DNA of 64,000 nt. It comes from Pseudomonadales bacterium (GTDB lineage: Bacteria; Pseudomonadota; Gammaproteobacteria; Pseudomonadales; Pseudohongiellaceae). Location: assembly GCA_024234365.1 (NCBI GenBank), contig JACKOK010000001.1, forward strand, positions 806,001-870,000, given 5' to 3'. The notes beneath the pieces are model-generated. The model was given only the letters and a program-made list of their open reading frames with translations, searched no databases and was not told the DNA's origin. This document shows positions 1 to 7,849 of this stretch, in pieces. The stretch's first letter is position 1. Each line of letters starts with the position of its first letter. The translations under genes and the position numbers were made by a program.

Positions 1-1
1 C

Positions 2-34
2 AACGGGGTGCTGCGCAAGGGCTACCGTGAGTGA
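2..34 (+). CDS. 3' tail of an unidentified gene, cut by the window edge
   Basis: An open frame enters from the left edge and ends at a TGA at 32-34, giving the last ten residues NGVLRKGYRE. It would be convergent with the ferredoxin gene, whose stop lies only 4 bases further on. Ten residues are too few to assign a family, and the frame could be chance. Confidence 0.25.
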   Translation, partial: NGVLRKGYRE

Positions 35-37
35 TGG

Positions 38-364
38 TCAGTACTGAAATTCCGGTGTGGTGACGACCAGACCGTCCAGATCCTCTGTCAGCGGGAGCTG
101 ACAGGCCAGGCGGGAGTTGGCCTTTCGGTCCGGGCGCAGGCTGAGCATGGCGTCTTCGTTGCGCGCCATGGGGGGGAGCTTGTCCAGCCAGTCCTCACGC
201 ACAAACACATGGCAGGTGGCACAGGAGCAGAAGCCTCCGCAATCGGCGTCAATGCCGGGAACTCCCTGGCTGACGGCGGCATCCATGACACTGGGAATGG
301 CGCCGGGGGTGACGTCCACCGGATGTTGCGTGCCATCGTGCTCAATGAAAAGAATTCTGCTCAT
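38..364 (-). CDS. 2Fe-2S ferredoxin, adrenodoxin/putidaredoxin type
   Basis: This is a 108-residue soluble electron carrier. The motif CGGFCSCATC gives the C-x5-C-x2-C pattern, and a fourth cysteine follows in RLACQL; together these are the four ligands of a plant/vertebrate-type [2Fe-2S] cluster. The spacing and the acidic region after it match the ferredoxins that feed electrons to P450s or oxygenases, rather than the isc-operon Fdx. A G-rich stretch lies just upstream of the ATG. Its partner reductase or oxygenase is not in the window, unless it is the gene cut at the left edge. The family is clear; the redox partner is unknown. Confidence 0.9.
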   Translation of the reverse strand: MSRILFIEHDGTQHPVDVTPGAIPSVMDAAVSQGVPGIDADCGGFCSCATCHVFVREDWLDKLPPMARNEDAMLSLRPDRKANSRLACQLPLTEDLDGLVVTTPEFQY

Positions 365-510
365 GACTGCCCCCTACGGTGAATCCAAAAACGCGGGCAA
401 CGATACCAGCATTCCCGACTGATCTGAAGCAGGGCTTGCGGCGCTGTCCTGTGGTATAAACCGGAACACAGTAAAAACAGCTCGGGGCAGACACCCGACA
501 AGGAGCACAC

Positions 511-1782
511 ATGAAACTGGAATCCCTGGCCCTGCACCACGGCTACGAATCAGAGGCTACCACCAAGTCAGCGGCGGTGCCCATCTACCAGACCACGTCC
601 TATACCTTCGACAATACCCAGCATGGGGCGGACCTTTTTGACCTCAAGGTGCCGGGCAATATCTACACCCGCATCATGAACCCCACCACCGATGTGCTGG
701 AAAAACGTCTGGCCGAGATGGAGGGGGGGATTGCCGGCCTCGGTCTGGCCTCCGGCATGGCGGCCATTACCTATGCCATTCAATGTATTACCGATGTCGG
801 CAGCAATATTGTCAGCACCTCGCAGCTCTATGGCGGCACCTATAATCTGTTTGCGCACACATTGCCCAAGCAGGGGGTGGAAGTGCGCATGGCCTCCTTC
901 GATGATTTCGAGCGCCTGGAATCCCTGATCGATGACAATACCCGCGCCATGTTCTGCGAGAGCATCGGCAACCCGGCAGGCAATGTGGTGGACATTGAAA
1001 AACTGGCCGAAATTGCCCACCGCCACGGCGTGCCCCTGATTGTGGACAGCACGGTTGCAACGCCCTTTCTCTGCCGTCCCTTCGACCTGGGGGCCGACAT
1101 CGTGGTGCATGCACTGACCAAATACATTGGCGGTCACGGCACCACCATCGGCGGTATGATCATCGATTCCGGCAAGTTCGACTGGGCGGCGAACAAAAAA
1201 CGTTTCCCGATGCTGAACGAGCCCGATCCCTCCTATCACGGCGTGGTGTATACCGAGGCGCTGGGCCCTGCCGCCTACATCGGTCGTTGCCGCGTCGTGC
1301 CTCTGCGCAACACCGGTGCCGCGCTTTCTCCCCACAGTGCCTTTCTGATTCTGCAGGGGCTGGAGACGCTGGGGCTGCGCATGGAGCGCCATTGCGCCAA
1401 TGCACTGACCGTGGCGCGTTTCCTCCAGGGGCATCCGAAGGTGGAGTGGGTCAACTATGCCGGTCTGCAGGACAGCCCCTACCATGCCACTGCCCAGAAA
1501 ATCTGCCGGGGCATGGGCTCGGGTATTCTCAGCTTCGGTATCAAGGGTGGGAAAGAGGCCGGTGGCCGCTTCATTGACGCGCTGCAGATGATTCTGCGCC
1601 TGGTCAACATCGGCGATGCCAAGTCACTGGCCTGCCACCCGGCGACGACCACTCACCGTCAACTGAGTCCGGAGGAGCTGAAATCTGCCGGAGTATCGGA
1701 AGACCTGGTGCGGCTGTCCGTGGGGATCGAGCATGTCGATGACATCATTGCCGATATCTCCCAGGCGCTGGACAAGGCCTGA
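511..1782 (+). CDS. metY: O-acetylhomoserine sulfhydrylase (aminocarboxypropyltransferase)
   Basis: This 423-residue PLP enzyme of the Cys/Met metabolism family condenses O-acetylhomoserine with sulfide to form homocysteine, the direct-sulfhydrylation route to methionine. The PLP lysine is K204 in HALTKYIGGHG, with the aspartate D179 of the VDST motif upstream. The motifs YTRIMNPT near residue 52 and ASGMAAI near 80 are typical of the family. Length, and the longer middle region around residues 220-265, fit MetY better than MetB or MetC. An AGGAG sits 5 bases before the ATG. The gene is monocistronic and ends at a perfect palindrome with a T-run. Confidence 0.95.
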   Translation: MKLESLALHHGYESEATTKSAAVPIYQTTSYTFDNTQHGADLFDLKVPGNIYTRIMNPTTDVLEKRLAEMEGGIAGLGLASGMAAITYAIQCITDVGSNIVSTSQLYGGTYNLFAHTLPKQGVEVRMASFDDFERLESLIDDNTRAMFCESIGNPAGNVVDIEKLAEIAHRHGVPLIVDSTVATPFLCRPFDLGADIVVHALTKYIGGHGTTIGGMIIDSGKFDWAANKKRFPMLNEPDPSYHGVVYTEALGPAAYIGRCRVVPLRNTGAALSPHSAFLILQGLETLGLRMERHCANALTVARFLQGHPKVEWVNYAGLQDSPYHATAQKICRGMGSGILSFGIKGGKEAGGRFIDALQMILRLVNIGDAKSLACHPATTTHRQLSPEELKSAGVSEDLVRLSVGIEHVDDIIADISQALDKA

Positions 1783-1801
1783 GGAAGGACAGAGCGGTTT
1801 C

Positions 1802-1847
1802 AAAGGGGTCAGAGTCGTTTGATTTATAAAACGACTCTGACCCCTTT
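1802..1847. repeat. GGGGTCAGAGTC palindromic element, copy 1; also a likely terminator
   Basis: Two perfect 19-base arms (1802-1820 and 1829-1847) with core GGGGTCAGAGTC enclose an 8-base loop. A T-run follows the right arm, so it can end metY transcription, and the minus-strand gene's stop codon begins inside the element. The same core recurs at 4931 and 22071. Elements with this core are dispersed in many proteobacteria, which suggests mobilisation by a REP-type (RAYT) transposase acting from elsewhere. Confidence 0.85.
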
Positions 1848-2206
1848 TATTGTGATTGCCGGCGCAGCCATTGCCAGCCACTGTCCAGGCTGCTCACGAT
1901 GCCGCGAGCCGTCAGCAGGGCGCCATAGCGAATGCGGGCTCCCAGGCTCAGGCCCCGGGCCAGATGCAGCGTGCGCAGATGCTGCCTGAACCACGGCTTG
2001 CTGTGGGCGTAGGCTGACACCCGGCGGGAGAGGCGGCTGAGCACATACAGGGCCAGAAACAGAAACACGATACCCGGGATCACGGGCATGATCAGGCCGA
2101 TGATCCCCAGCAGTAACAGGCCTGCCACTAGGACGAGGCCCGCCACGCGATACAGTAGCGGCAGGGGACGAGGCGAGAGGGATGGCAGGGGCATGGCGTT
2201 CTCCAT
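1847..2206 (-). CDS. Small inner-membrane protein, DUF454/PGPGW-like
   Basis: This 119-residue protein has a strongly hydrophobic N-terminal half: two closely spaced membrane segments at about residues 19-40 and 43-60, joined by the turn MPVIPG. The C-terminal half is basic and cytosolic-looking. The proline-glycine turn followed by a hydrophobic stretch resembles the YbaN/DUF454 and PGPGW families of unknown function. It ends inside the first palindromic element and converges on metY. The exact family is uncertain. Confidence 0.7.
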   Translation of the reverse strand: MENAMPLPSLSPRPLPLLYRVAGLVLVAGLLLLGIIGLIMPVIPGIVFLFLALYVLSRLSRRVSAYAHSKPWFRQHLRTLHLARGLSLGARIRYGALLTARGIVSSLDSGWQWLRRQSQ

Positions 2207-2458
2207 ATGGGTTTACTGGGTTTTCAGACGAGAAATGCAGAACTCATGCCATTGTTTAACTTATTGAATTTATAGCTTAAAAATAAACATCTCAGGCGCT
2301 GGGTGGTGAAAATGGCCACAAGATGGTGACAGACCTCAGGGCTTGATTTGCCATCCTGCGTCAGGCAGGACATTGACCGGGATCAGTACCCGGCCGGCAA
2401 TGCCGGATTAACATCAAACGATAGCAAACAGAAATCATGAAGGAGCCGAATATCCCAG

Positions 2459-2854
2459 ATGACGATCAGTACAGTTCTGAAAGGCCTTGCTCTTGGCAGC
2501 GCTGCCCTCACTCTCGCCGCGTGTACCGGCGTTCCCTCGCGCAATTTTGAACCCTTGGTGCTGGATGAAGAGAATTTCTATTCCCGGGTGAATGCCGAGC
2601 CGATACATCGGGCGGAAGCCAATCAACAGGTGTCACTGGCCCAGTGTGGGGAGACGGGGCGCATCGAGTTGTCTGCCGAATCCACTGTCAGCAGCGAAGA
2701 GGCGCTGGAGACACTGCTGGAGCAGTTTCGTGTCGCGCTCAACCGTTCGGGCAGCAATACTTTCGTTCTGGAAAGCGCCGAATGGGCGCCGGTGGGCGAA
2801 GCGGCGGTGGCCCGTATTGATCTGAGGGTGCGCGGCCTGATCTGCGACCTCTGA
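2459..2854 (+). CDS. Small exported lipoprotein of unknown function
   Basis: This 131-residue protein begins with a lipoprotein signal: hydrophobic residues 8-21 followed by the lipobox LAAC, which predicts lipidation at C22. The mature domain of about 110 residues contains two further cysteines (AQCGE and the C-terminal LICDL) that could form a disulfide in the periplasm. I recognise no catalytic motif. An AAGGAG lies about 11 bases before the ATG. It converges on the next gene and shares a strong bidirectional terminator with it. Confidence 0.75.
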   Translation: MTISTVLKGLALGSAALTLAACTGVPSRNFEPLVLDEENFYSRVNAEPIHRAEANQQVSLAQCGETGRIELSAESTVSSEEALETLLEQFRVALNRSGSNTFVLESAEWAPVGEAAVARIDLRVRGLICDL

Positions 2855-2872
2855 TTGAGATCAAAGAGCCGC

Positions 2873-2926
2873 AAATCAAAGGGCCAGGTAGTTGATTTTC
2901 GATCAACGTACCTGGCCCTTTGATTT
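2873..2926. terminator. Bidirectional hairpin terminator
   Basis: Perfect 18-base arms (2873-2890 and 2909-2926), containing AAAGGGCCAGGTA, enclose a second small GTTGAT/ATCAAC stem. T-rich ends lie on both sides. It sits exactly between two convergent genes, so it probably stops transcription in both directions. Confidence 0.8.
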
Positions 2927-2937
2927 CAGCGTTGTGC

Positions 2938-3528
2938 TTATTGCGGTTTGTTGGACAGTTCGAGCCCGTTGATCGGAATCATCAGGTGAGCGCCGGGAGT
3001 GCCCGGGTTCATCATCCAGGGAGTTCCACGCCCTGCCAGTGCATTGCTGCGCTGTGCGCCGGTCGGCATACCCAGTTGTTCCGGCGTGGCATTTGGAACA
3101 GACAAAATCCACAGCAGCTGGATGCGGTCCGGCTCATCGTACAGGCGATAGCTGAGGGCACCGAAGATGCGCGGCGCGATTTCCCCTTTGCGTTCGGCTT
3201 CGGCCAGAGCGGCGTTGACCTCGTCATCGGACAGACCCTGTGCGCGCAGCTTTGAACTCAGATCACTGCGGGGGCCATTGGCGGTCGGGCTGCAACGTGT
3301 GAAGCCTTCCTCGTCCTTGGGGCGGCATTCCACCTGATTGTTTCCCTGGCGCAGCACGATACGCGCTCCGGTGGCGGGGTCGTAACGGAACACAGTGGCC
3401 CCTTCTTTCAGATCGTCTGGCAGTGGACGTACCGCCTGGGCGATCAGTTCCTGGGTAGATTGGGCTGTGGCAAAGCCGGAGGCGAGAGCCCCCACCAGGG
3501 TGGCGGTAATCAGTGTCAAAACGCGCAT
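2938..3528 (-). CDS. Exported protein of unknown function
   Basis: This 196-residue protein has a clear signal peptide (hydrophobic residues 4-20, cleavage expected after ATA at about residue 22). The mature part includes a two-cysteine strand (VECRPKDEEGFTRC) preceded by a segment that reads like a small beta-hairpin, and an internal helix rich in Ala/Glu. I do not recognise a family. An AGAGGA lies just before the ATG. It has its own upstream region and no operon partner. Confidence 0.7.
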   Translation of the reverse strand: MRVLTLITATLVGALASGFATAQSTQELIAQAVRPLPDDLKEGATVFRYDPATGARIVLRQGNNQVECRPKDEEGFTRCSPTANGPRSDLSSKLRAQGLSDDEVNAALAEAERKGEIAPRIFGALSYRLYDEPDRIQLLWILSVPNATPEQLGMPTGAQRSNALAGRGTPWMMNPGTPGAHLMIPINGLELSNKPQ

Positions 3529-3965
3529 GTTGCAGTCCTCTGTTGTAATTAGTGAGCGGATTATCGCTGCAAAGTCTTCGCTGGACGTTGCGAAATGTCA
3601 ATCCCGTGATTATGCCTGGAATCGGTTTCGGATGAATTTTCAGCATGTTCGGGCCACACCGCACAAGCTTAGTGTTCAATTGTTGTCCATCCTTGCTGCT
3701 TTGCTGACCTTCTGTGTTCCTCGTAACGCAGGCAGGCTGTTGCTTGCCAGCACCTGGTTTTTGTGTGCACGGCATAAATACCGATTTGTGCCCGGTTTTT
3801 TTCTTTTATAAAGCTTCTGCAAATGTATCGATAAAACAAGCAGATATTTTCCTTTTCGGGCGTTGGCCGGAAAAGCCGGACAAGACAGGGATGCGCGCGG
3901 CAGTGATTTTGTCCTAGTATTTGCGCCGACATTTTTGTCTGTGTTTTTTACAAAGGATTCACTCA
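3529..3965. other. Intergenic region between divergent genes, no gene seen
   Basis: These 437 bases separate two divergently transcribed exported-protein genes. Short frames here show no start signal or recognisable protein. The last 150 bases are A/T-rich (poly-T and AT steps at about 3785-3960) and probably hold the promoter of the aldolase gene; I could not pick a convincing -35/-10 pair. Confidence 0.5.
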
Positions 3966-4910
3966 ATGAAATTGAAATTTTTATCGACATTTTTTGCCGC
4001 GATTTCCATCAGCGGTGCCATGACACTTTCCGCCCAGGCTCAGGAAGATCTGCACATCAATCGCAGCGTGGAAACGCTGGCGAAAGGCGATCCTGTCTTC
4101 GGGCTGTTCACTGCCAATTTTTCACTGGCCAACGCGCGAGGCCTGGCACGTTCCGGTCTTGACTATATTTTGATCGACATGGAACACACGCCGTTCAATA
4201 CGGAAACCCTGCAGCATTTCCTGATTGGCCTGACGGACAAGATGGCCGTGGTGAATCAGGGCAATACACAAATGCGTACCACCCCGATCGTACGTCTTCC
4301 TGCCAACGGGCGTAACGATCCGGAATGGATGGTGAAGCAGATTCTGGACGTGGGTGCCTTCGGCATCATGTTCCCCTATGTCGAAACGGCAGAGCAGGCC
4401 GAGCGCGCCGTGGCGGCGATGCGCTACCCTCAGCCGCGCGGTTCCGATATCGCCGAGCCCCGTGGCGTTCGCGGCGCCTCTCCTGCGGCAGCGGCCTGGT
4501 ATTGGGGGGTGCCCGACTACGTTCAGCGTGCTGACGTATGGCCGCTCAATTCCCGTGGTGAGCTGATGGCAGTGATGCAGATCGAGTCCATGCAGGGCGT
4601 GGAGAATGCCGAAGCCATCATGACAACTCCTGGCGTCAGTGCGATCTTCGTGGGCCCAGCGGATCTGTCCATGAACATGGGCCTGCCAGGCAACAGCGAA
4701 GAAGTACAGGACGCTATCGCGAAGGTCGTAGACCTGTGCAAAAAGCACAATGTGCCCTGCGGGATTACCACCAGTGCGCGCGATGTGCAGGCACGTCTGG
4801 ACCAGGGCTTCACCATGCCCACCGTGGGTTACTGGGGGGATGCCGGTATCGCGGGTGGCACGGAAGAGGCTCTGCGTATTGCGCGTGAACACGCCGGCCG
4901 CGATGACTGA
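3966..4910 (+). CDS. Exported HpcH/HpaI-family aldolase (class II, metal-dependent)
   Basis: This 314-residue protein of the HpcH/HpaI aldolase / citrate lyase beta family cleaves or forms 2-oxo acid carbon-carbon bonds in known members. The family residues are all present: H74 in DMEHTP, R110 in VRLP, metal ligands E207 in MQIES and D233 in GPADLS. The start at 3966 follows an AAAGGA and yields MKLKFL plus a typical signal peptide ending AQA at residue 25. Relatives are normally cytosolic, so a periplasmic location is unusual. Residues 155-200 form an insertion with PRGVRGASPAAAAWYWG, seen in related sugar-acid aldolases. The substrate is unknown. Confidence 0.88.
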   Translation: MKLKFLSTFFAAISISGAMTLSAQAQEDLHINRSVETLAKGDPVFGLFTANFSLANARGLARSGLDYILIDMEHTPFNTETLQHFLIGLTDKMAVVNQGNTQMRTTPIVRLPANGRNDPEWMVKQILDVGAFGIMFPYVETAEQAERAVAAMRYPQPRGSDIAEPRGVRGASPAAAAWYWGVPDYVQRADVWPLNSRGELMAVMQIESMQGVENAEAIMTTPGVSAIFVGPADLSMNMGLPGNSEEVQDAIAKVVDLCKKHNVPCGITTSARDVQARLDQGFTMPTVGYWGDAGIAGGTEEALRIAREHAGRDD

Positions 4911-4930
4911 GCGGTAAAGCGGCGGTAAAA

Positions 4931-4972
4931 CGGGGTCAGAGTCATTGGATTCGCCAAATGATTCTGACCCCG
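4931..4972. repeat. GGGGTCAGAGTC palindromic element, copy 2
   Basis: Arms CGGGGTCAGAGTCATTGG and CCAAATGATTCTGACCCCG pair with one mismatch and one bulge. The element lies in the 89-base gap between two co-directional genes and is more diverged than copies 1 and 3. Confidence 0.75.
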
Positions 4973-4999
4973 GTATTTATCCCTCTGACGGAGAAATGG

Positions 5000-5467
5000 A
5001 TGAAGAAAAAATGGAAGTGGCTCCTGTTGCCTTTGTTGCTGCTGATGGCTGTCTTTGTTGGCGTCTCGATGCTACCGGATCAACAATCCTGGAATACATT
5101 CGTTCGCCTCAACCAGGCGGCCAATGCCGGTGATTGGCAGACGGTATACGATGGCCTCAGCCAGGACACCCGTCAGCAATTCGGGCAGGTGGGCGGTATG
5201 ATTCGCCAGTATGCGCAGGTTCTCGGTATTCCCCAGAGTGCGCTGGCAACAGACGAGAGCATGTTCGTGGCCGCACTGCCGCAATTGGATGAGATGCAGG
5301 CTTCGTTCTACAAGGGGGCGTTTGAGGTGCTGGACGCCAGGCGCCACGGAGAGACTGCGCTGGTCGATGTTCTCAATCTGCAGAATGGACAGGAGCAGGC
5401 AGTGACTCTTGTTCGCGAACAGGGTGAGTGGAAACTGTTGGTGCCCTTGCAGGAAACTCCTGAGTAG
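5000..5467 (+). CDS. Membrane-anchored or exported protein of unknown function
   Basis: The start at 5000 (MKKKWKW) is chosen because a GGAG lies 7-10 bases upstream; a longer frame would begin inside the palindromic element. The 155-residue product opens with lysines and a hydrophobic segment at residues 6-24, then a soluble domain of about 125 residues. The pattern of a helical N-terminal part (LNQAANAGDWQTVYDGL) followed by a short beta part (VDVLNLQNGQEQAVTLVREQGEWKL) resembles NTF2-like or DUF4878-type lumicin folds, but this is a weak impression. Confidence 0.7.
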   Translation: MKKKWKWLLLPLLLLMAVFVGVSMLPDQQSWNTFVRLNQAANAGDWQTVYDGLSQDTRQQFGQVGGMIRQYAQVLGIPQSALATDESMFVAALPQLDEMQASFYKGAFEVLDARRHGETALVDVLNLQNGQEQAVTLVREQGEWKLLVPLQETPE

Positions 5468-5589
5468 AGCGGTTCAGAGTCTTGTGGAGAGGTCCGGGTT
5501 TGCGATATCAAACTCCTTTGCCCCCCCATGCGTTCCCCCTGTGCTTGTGGCAGAATCCTCCCCGACAAACCAATAAAAAGGAAGCCACG

Positions 5590-6009
5590 ATGCGAAACCT
5601 GTTCTACACCCTGCCGCTGGCGCTCTTGCTCCCCTCTGCTCCCTCGCTTGCGCAGAGCAATAATGGCGGTTTCTCCATGGAGGAGTGCCACGAGGCGGTG
5701 GCGCCGATGAATGCCAATCTGCCCATGGACCTGGACGACATCACCACCTGGACACAGACCACCTGCAAGGATACCGGTGGCGATACCGTGCAACTGGTGT
5801 ATGCCAATGTGGTGAAGGATGGCAATGCCATCACCCAGGAAAATCTGGATGCGGTCAAACCCAGCCTGATCATGTCCTGGTGCCTGGGTCCCACGCTCGC
5901 GCCACTGATGCAGATGGTGGACACCGTGCATTACGAATACCACTTCGCCAATGGCGAGCGTATCGGCGGGCTGGATTTCTCGTTTCTGGACTGCATTGCC
6001 CAGGAATGA
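5590..6009 (+). CDS. Small secreted protein of unknown function
   Basis: The 139-residue product starts at the ATG preceded by AAAAGGAAG at 5575-5583. It has a signal peptide (hydrophobic residues 5-19, cleavage after SLA at about 19-20). Four cysteines in the mature part (MEECHE, TTCKD, SWCLG, LDCIA) suggest two disulfides and a periplasmic location. I recognise no family. It stands alone, 122 bases after the preceding gene. Confidence 0.7.
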   Translation: MRNLFYTLPLALLLPSAPSLAQSNNGGFSMEECHEAVAPMNANLPMDLDDITTWTQTTCKDTGGDTVQLVYANVVKDGNAITQENLDAVKPSLIMSWCLGPTLAPLMQMVDTVHYEYHFANGERIGGLDFSFLDCIAQE

Positions 6010-6122
6010 GCAGGGCCGGTTTTGCGCTCAAACACTGCCCGTTTTTCGATTGATGATTTCCGTTTCTGCCGCGTAAGAATGCCTGTTATGGTAGGGCATC
6101 TCTTACACGCAGGAGCGTTGTT

Positions 6123-6740
6123 TTGAAGGATTCCACAGGGGTTCGTGAACGTTTGTTGCAGGCGGCACTGAACTGCTTTCTGCAGGACGATTATCACCAG
6201 GTCAGCACGCGGCAGATTGCGGCAGAGGCACAGGTGAATGTGTCCATGATCCGCTATTACTTCGGCAGCAAACATGGTTTGTACGAGGAGATGCTGCGCG
6301 AGCAGCTGAACCCGATGCTGGAGGTACTGGACGGGCCGCTGCTCAGTGGCACCGAGGGTTTCTCGGCCTATTTCAGGCTCTATTACGACACCATGCTGGC
6401 GCGGCCGGAGTTTCCCCGCCTCATTCTCAAGGTGCTCGCTCTCAATCACGCACCGGGTCGTCGCTTCATTCAGCAATTGCTGGAACGAGGCCGTCTTCGC
6501 GGCGCCCGGCGGGTGGAGGATCTCAAACGCAGCGGGAAGCTCGCCTCGGACGTTGACGCGGATATTCTGCGACTTGCCTTCGTCAGCCTTGCCATGACCC
6601 CCATGCTGTTAAAAAGCATCTTCGAGGAGCAGATGGAGATTGCCATGGACGAGGCATTTCTGGCGCGTCTGGCGCAGTTCAATGGTTTGCTGTTTTCTGC
6701 GGGCCTCGCGCCGCAGGCAGACGAGGGGGAGAACACATGA
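6123..6740 (+). CDS. TetR-family transcriptional regulator
   Basis: This is a 205-residue repressor-type regulator. Residues 6-55 form the TetR helix-turn-helix, with RERLLQAALNCF, STRQIAAEA and MIRYYFGSKHGLYEE matching the family pattern. The remaining helices form the ligand-binding and dimer domain. The start appears to be TTG at 6123, since an AGGAG sits 7 bases upstream and no ATG is available before the HTH. It overlaps the next gene by four bases (ATGA), so the two are translated together. It may sense the substrate or product of that methyltransferase. Confidence 0.88.
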   Translation: MKDSTGVRERLLQAALNCFLQDDYHQVSTRQIAAEAQVNVSMIRYYFGSKHGLYEEMLREQLNPMLEVLDGPLLSGTEGFSAYFRLYYDTMLARPEFPRLILKVLALNHAPGRRFIQQLLERGRLRGARRVEDLKRSGKLASDVDADILRLAFVSLAMTPMLLKSIFEEQMEIAMDEAFLARLAQFNGLLFSAGLAPQADEGENT

Positions 6741-7849
6741 GTTTTCGACGCAATCGCTTCGCCGTGGCGCTGCTCAGCAAACTGATGCGCTTTGCCACCC
6801 GGGTGCAGGCTGCGCCGACCCGGATGGTGCCACCCCCCTTTCGCCTGCTGCAGGTCGGTTCCGCCTTCTGGCTGTCACGCGCCCTGCATGCGGCGGCAGA
6901 ACTGGAACTGGCGGATTTTCTGGGCGAGGAGACCCTGGCCGTGGCTGAGCTTGCCGAACGTGCGGGGGTAGCGGCAGAGCCCTTGTATCGTCTGCTGCGC
7001 ATGCTGGCGGCCAATGGCATCTTTGAGGAGGCGGAGCTGGCAAGCTATCGCAATAATCCGGTGTCCCACTGCCTGCGCAAGGATGCGCCGGGCAGCGTGC
7101 GCGAGATGGTGCTTCTGCACAACAGCGATGAGATGAGCCTGCCCTGGTATCAGGGGTTGGTGACGGGGCTGCGTGAAAACCGGGTGCCCTTCGAGGTGGT
7201 GCATGGCCGCGAACTGTTCTCCTATCTGGATCAGCACCCGGACTTTGACAGACGTTTTGCCGGGGCCATGAGCCAGGTGGAGGCGTTGCTTGGCGACAGT
7301 TTTGTCACGGACTTCGACTGGGGACGTTTTCGTCGCGTGATCGACATCGGCGGCTCCAACGGCAACAAGTCGATCGCCATTCTGAAGCAGTGGCCGCAGC
7401 TGTCGGCCCTGGTGTTTGACCGGGAGTCCATGATCGCAAGCTTGCCTCAACCTCCCATCGAAGACCCTGCGTTGGCGGGCAGAATCACCTGGCAGGGCGG
7501 GGATCTGTTTGATGGGGTGCCGCCGGCCCGCGATGCCCAGGATGTGATGTTGCTCAGCGCCGTATTACATGGGCTGGACGATGTCGATGCTCTGCGTTGC
7601 CTGCAGTGTGTCGCGCAAGGGGTGGGCAGCACCGACGCCCGGGTGCTGATTATGGAGCTGGTCATGCCGCCGCGCTGCGATGACCCGGCCATGGCCGCCT
7701 TTGATATGCAGATGCTGGTGGGAAACCGGGGCAAGGAGCGCACACGGGAGCAGTGGTGTGCGCTGTTTCAGGAGGCGGGCCTGGAGCTGGAAGAGCAGGT
7801 GCCGCTGCGCTCAATGGGCTGTATTCTGGTGCTGCGGCATACGGCCTAG
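6737..7849 (+). CDS. SAM-dependent O-methyltransferase, class II plant/polyketide type
   Basis: This 370-residue enzyme has an N-terminal winged-helix dimerisation domain (about 45-115, with LADFLGEETLAVAELAERAGV and LYRLLRMLAANGIF) and a C-terminal Rossmann methyltransferase domain. The SAM-binding motif is VIDIGGSNGNKSI, followed by an acidic loop. The layout matches the Methyltransf_2 family (hydroxyneurosporene and polyketide O-methyltransferases). The small-molecule substrate is unknown. Its start overlaps the TetR gene, indicating joint control. It ends with a 4-base overlap with the convergent transporter gene. Confidence 0.85.
   Translation: MSFRRNRFAVALLSKLMRFATRVQAAPTRMVPPPFRLLQVGSAFWLSRALHAAAELELADFLGEETLAVAELAERAGVAAEPLYRLLRMLAANGIFEEAELASYRNNPVSHCLRKDAPGSVREMVLLHNSDEMSLPWYQGLVTGLRENRVPFEVVHGRELFSYLDQHPDFDRRFAGAMSQVEALLGDSFVTDFDWGRFRRVIDIGGSNGNKSIAILKQWPQLSALVFDRESMIASLPQPPIEDPALAGRITWQGGDLFDGVPPARDAQDVMLLSAVLHGLDDVDALRCLQCVAQGVGSTDARVLIMELVMPPRCDDPAMAAFDMQMLVGNRGKERTREQWCALFQEAGLELEEQVPLRSMGCILVLRHTA

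Noticed and set aside
38..364. The ferredoxin considered as the missing isc-operon Fdx
   Set aside because: Its sequence is closer to the oxygenase-type ferredoxins, and it lies about 55 kb away from iscS without any isc gene beside it.
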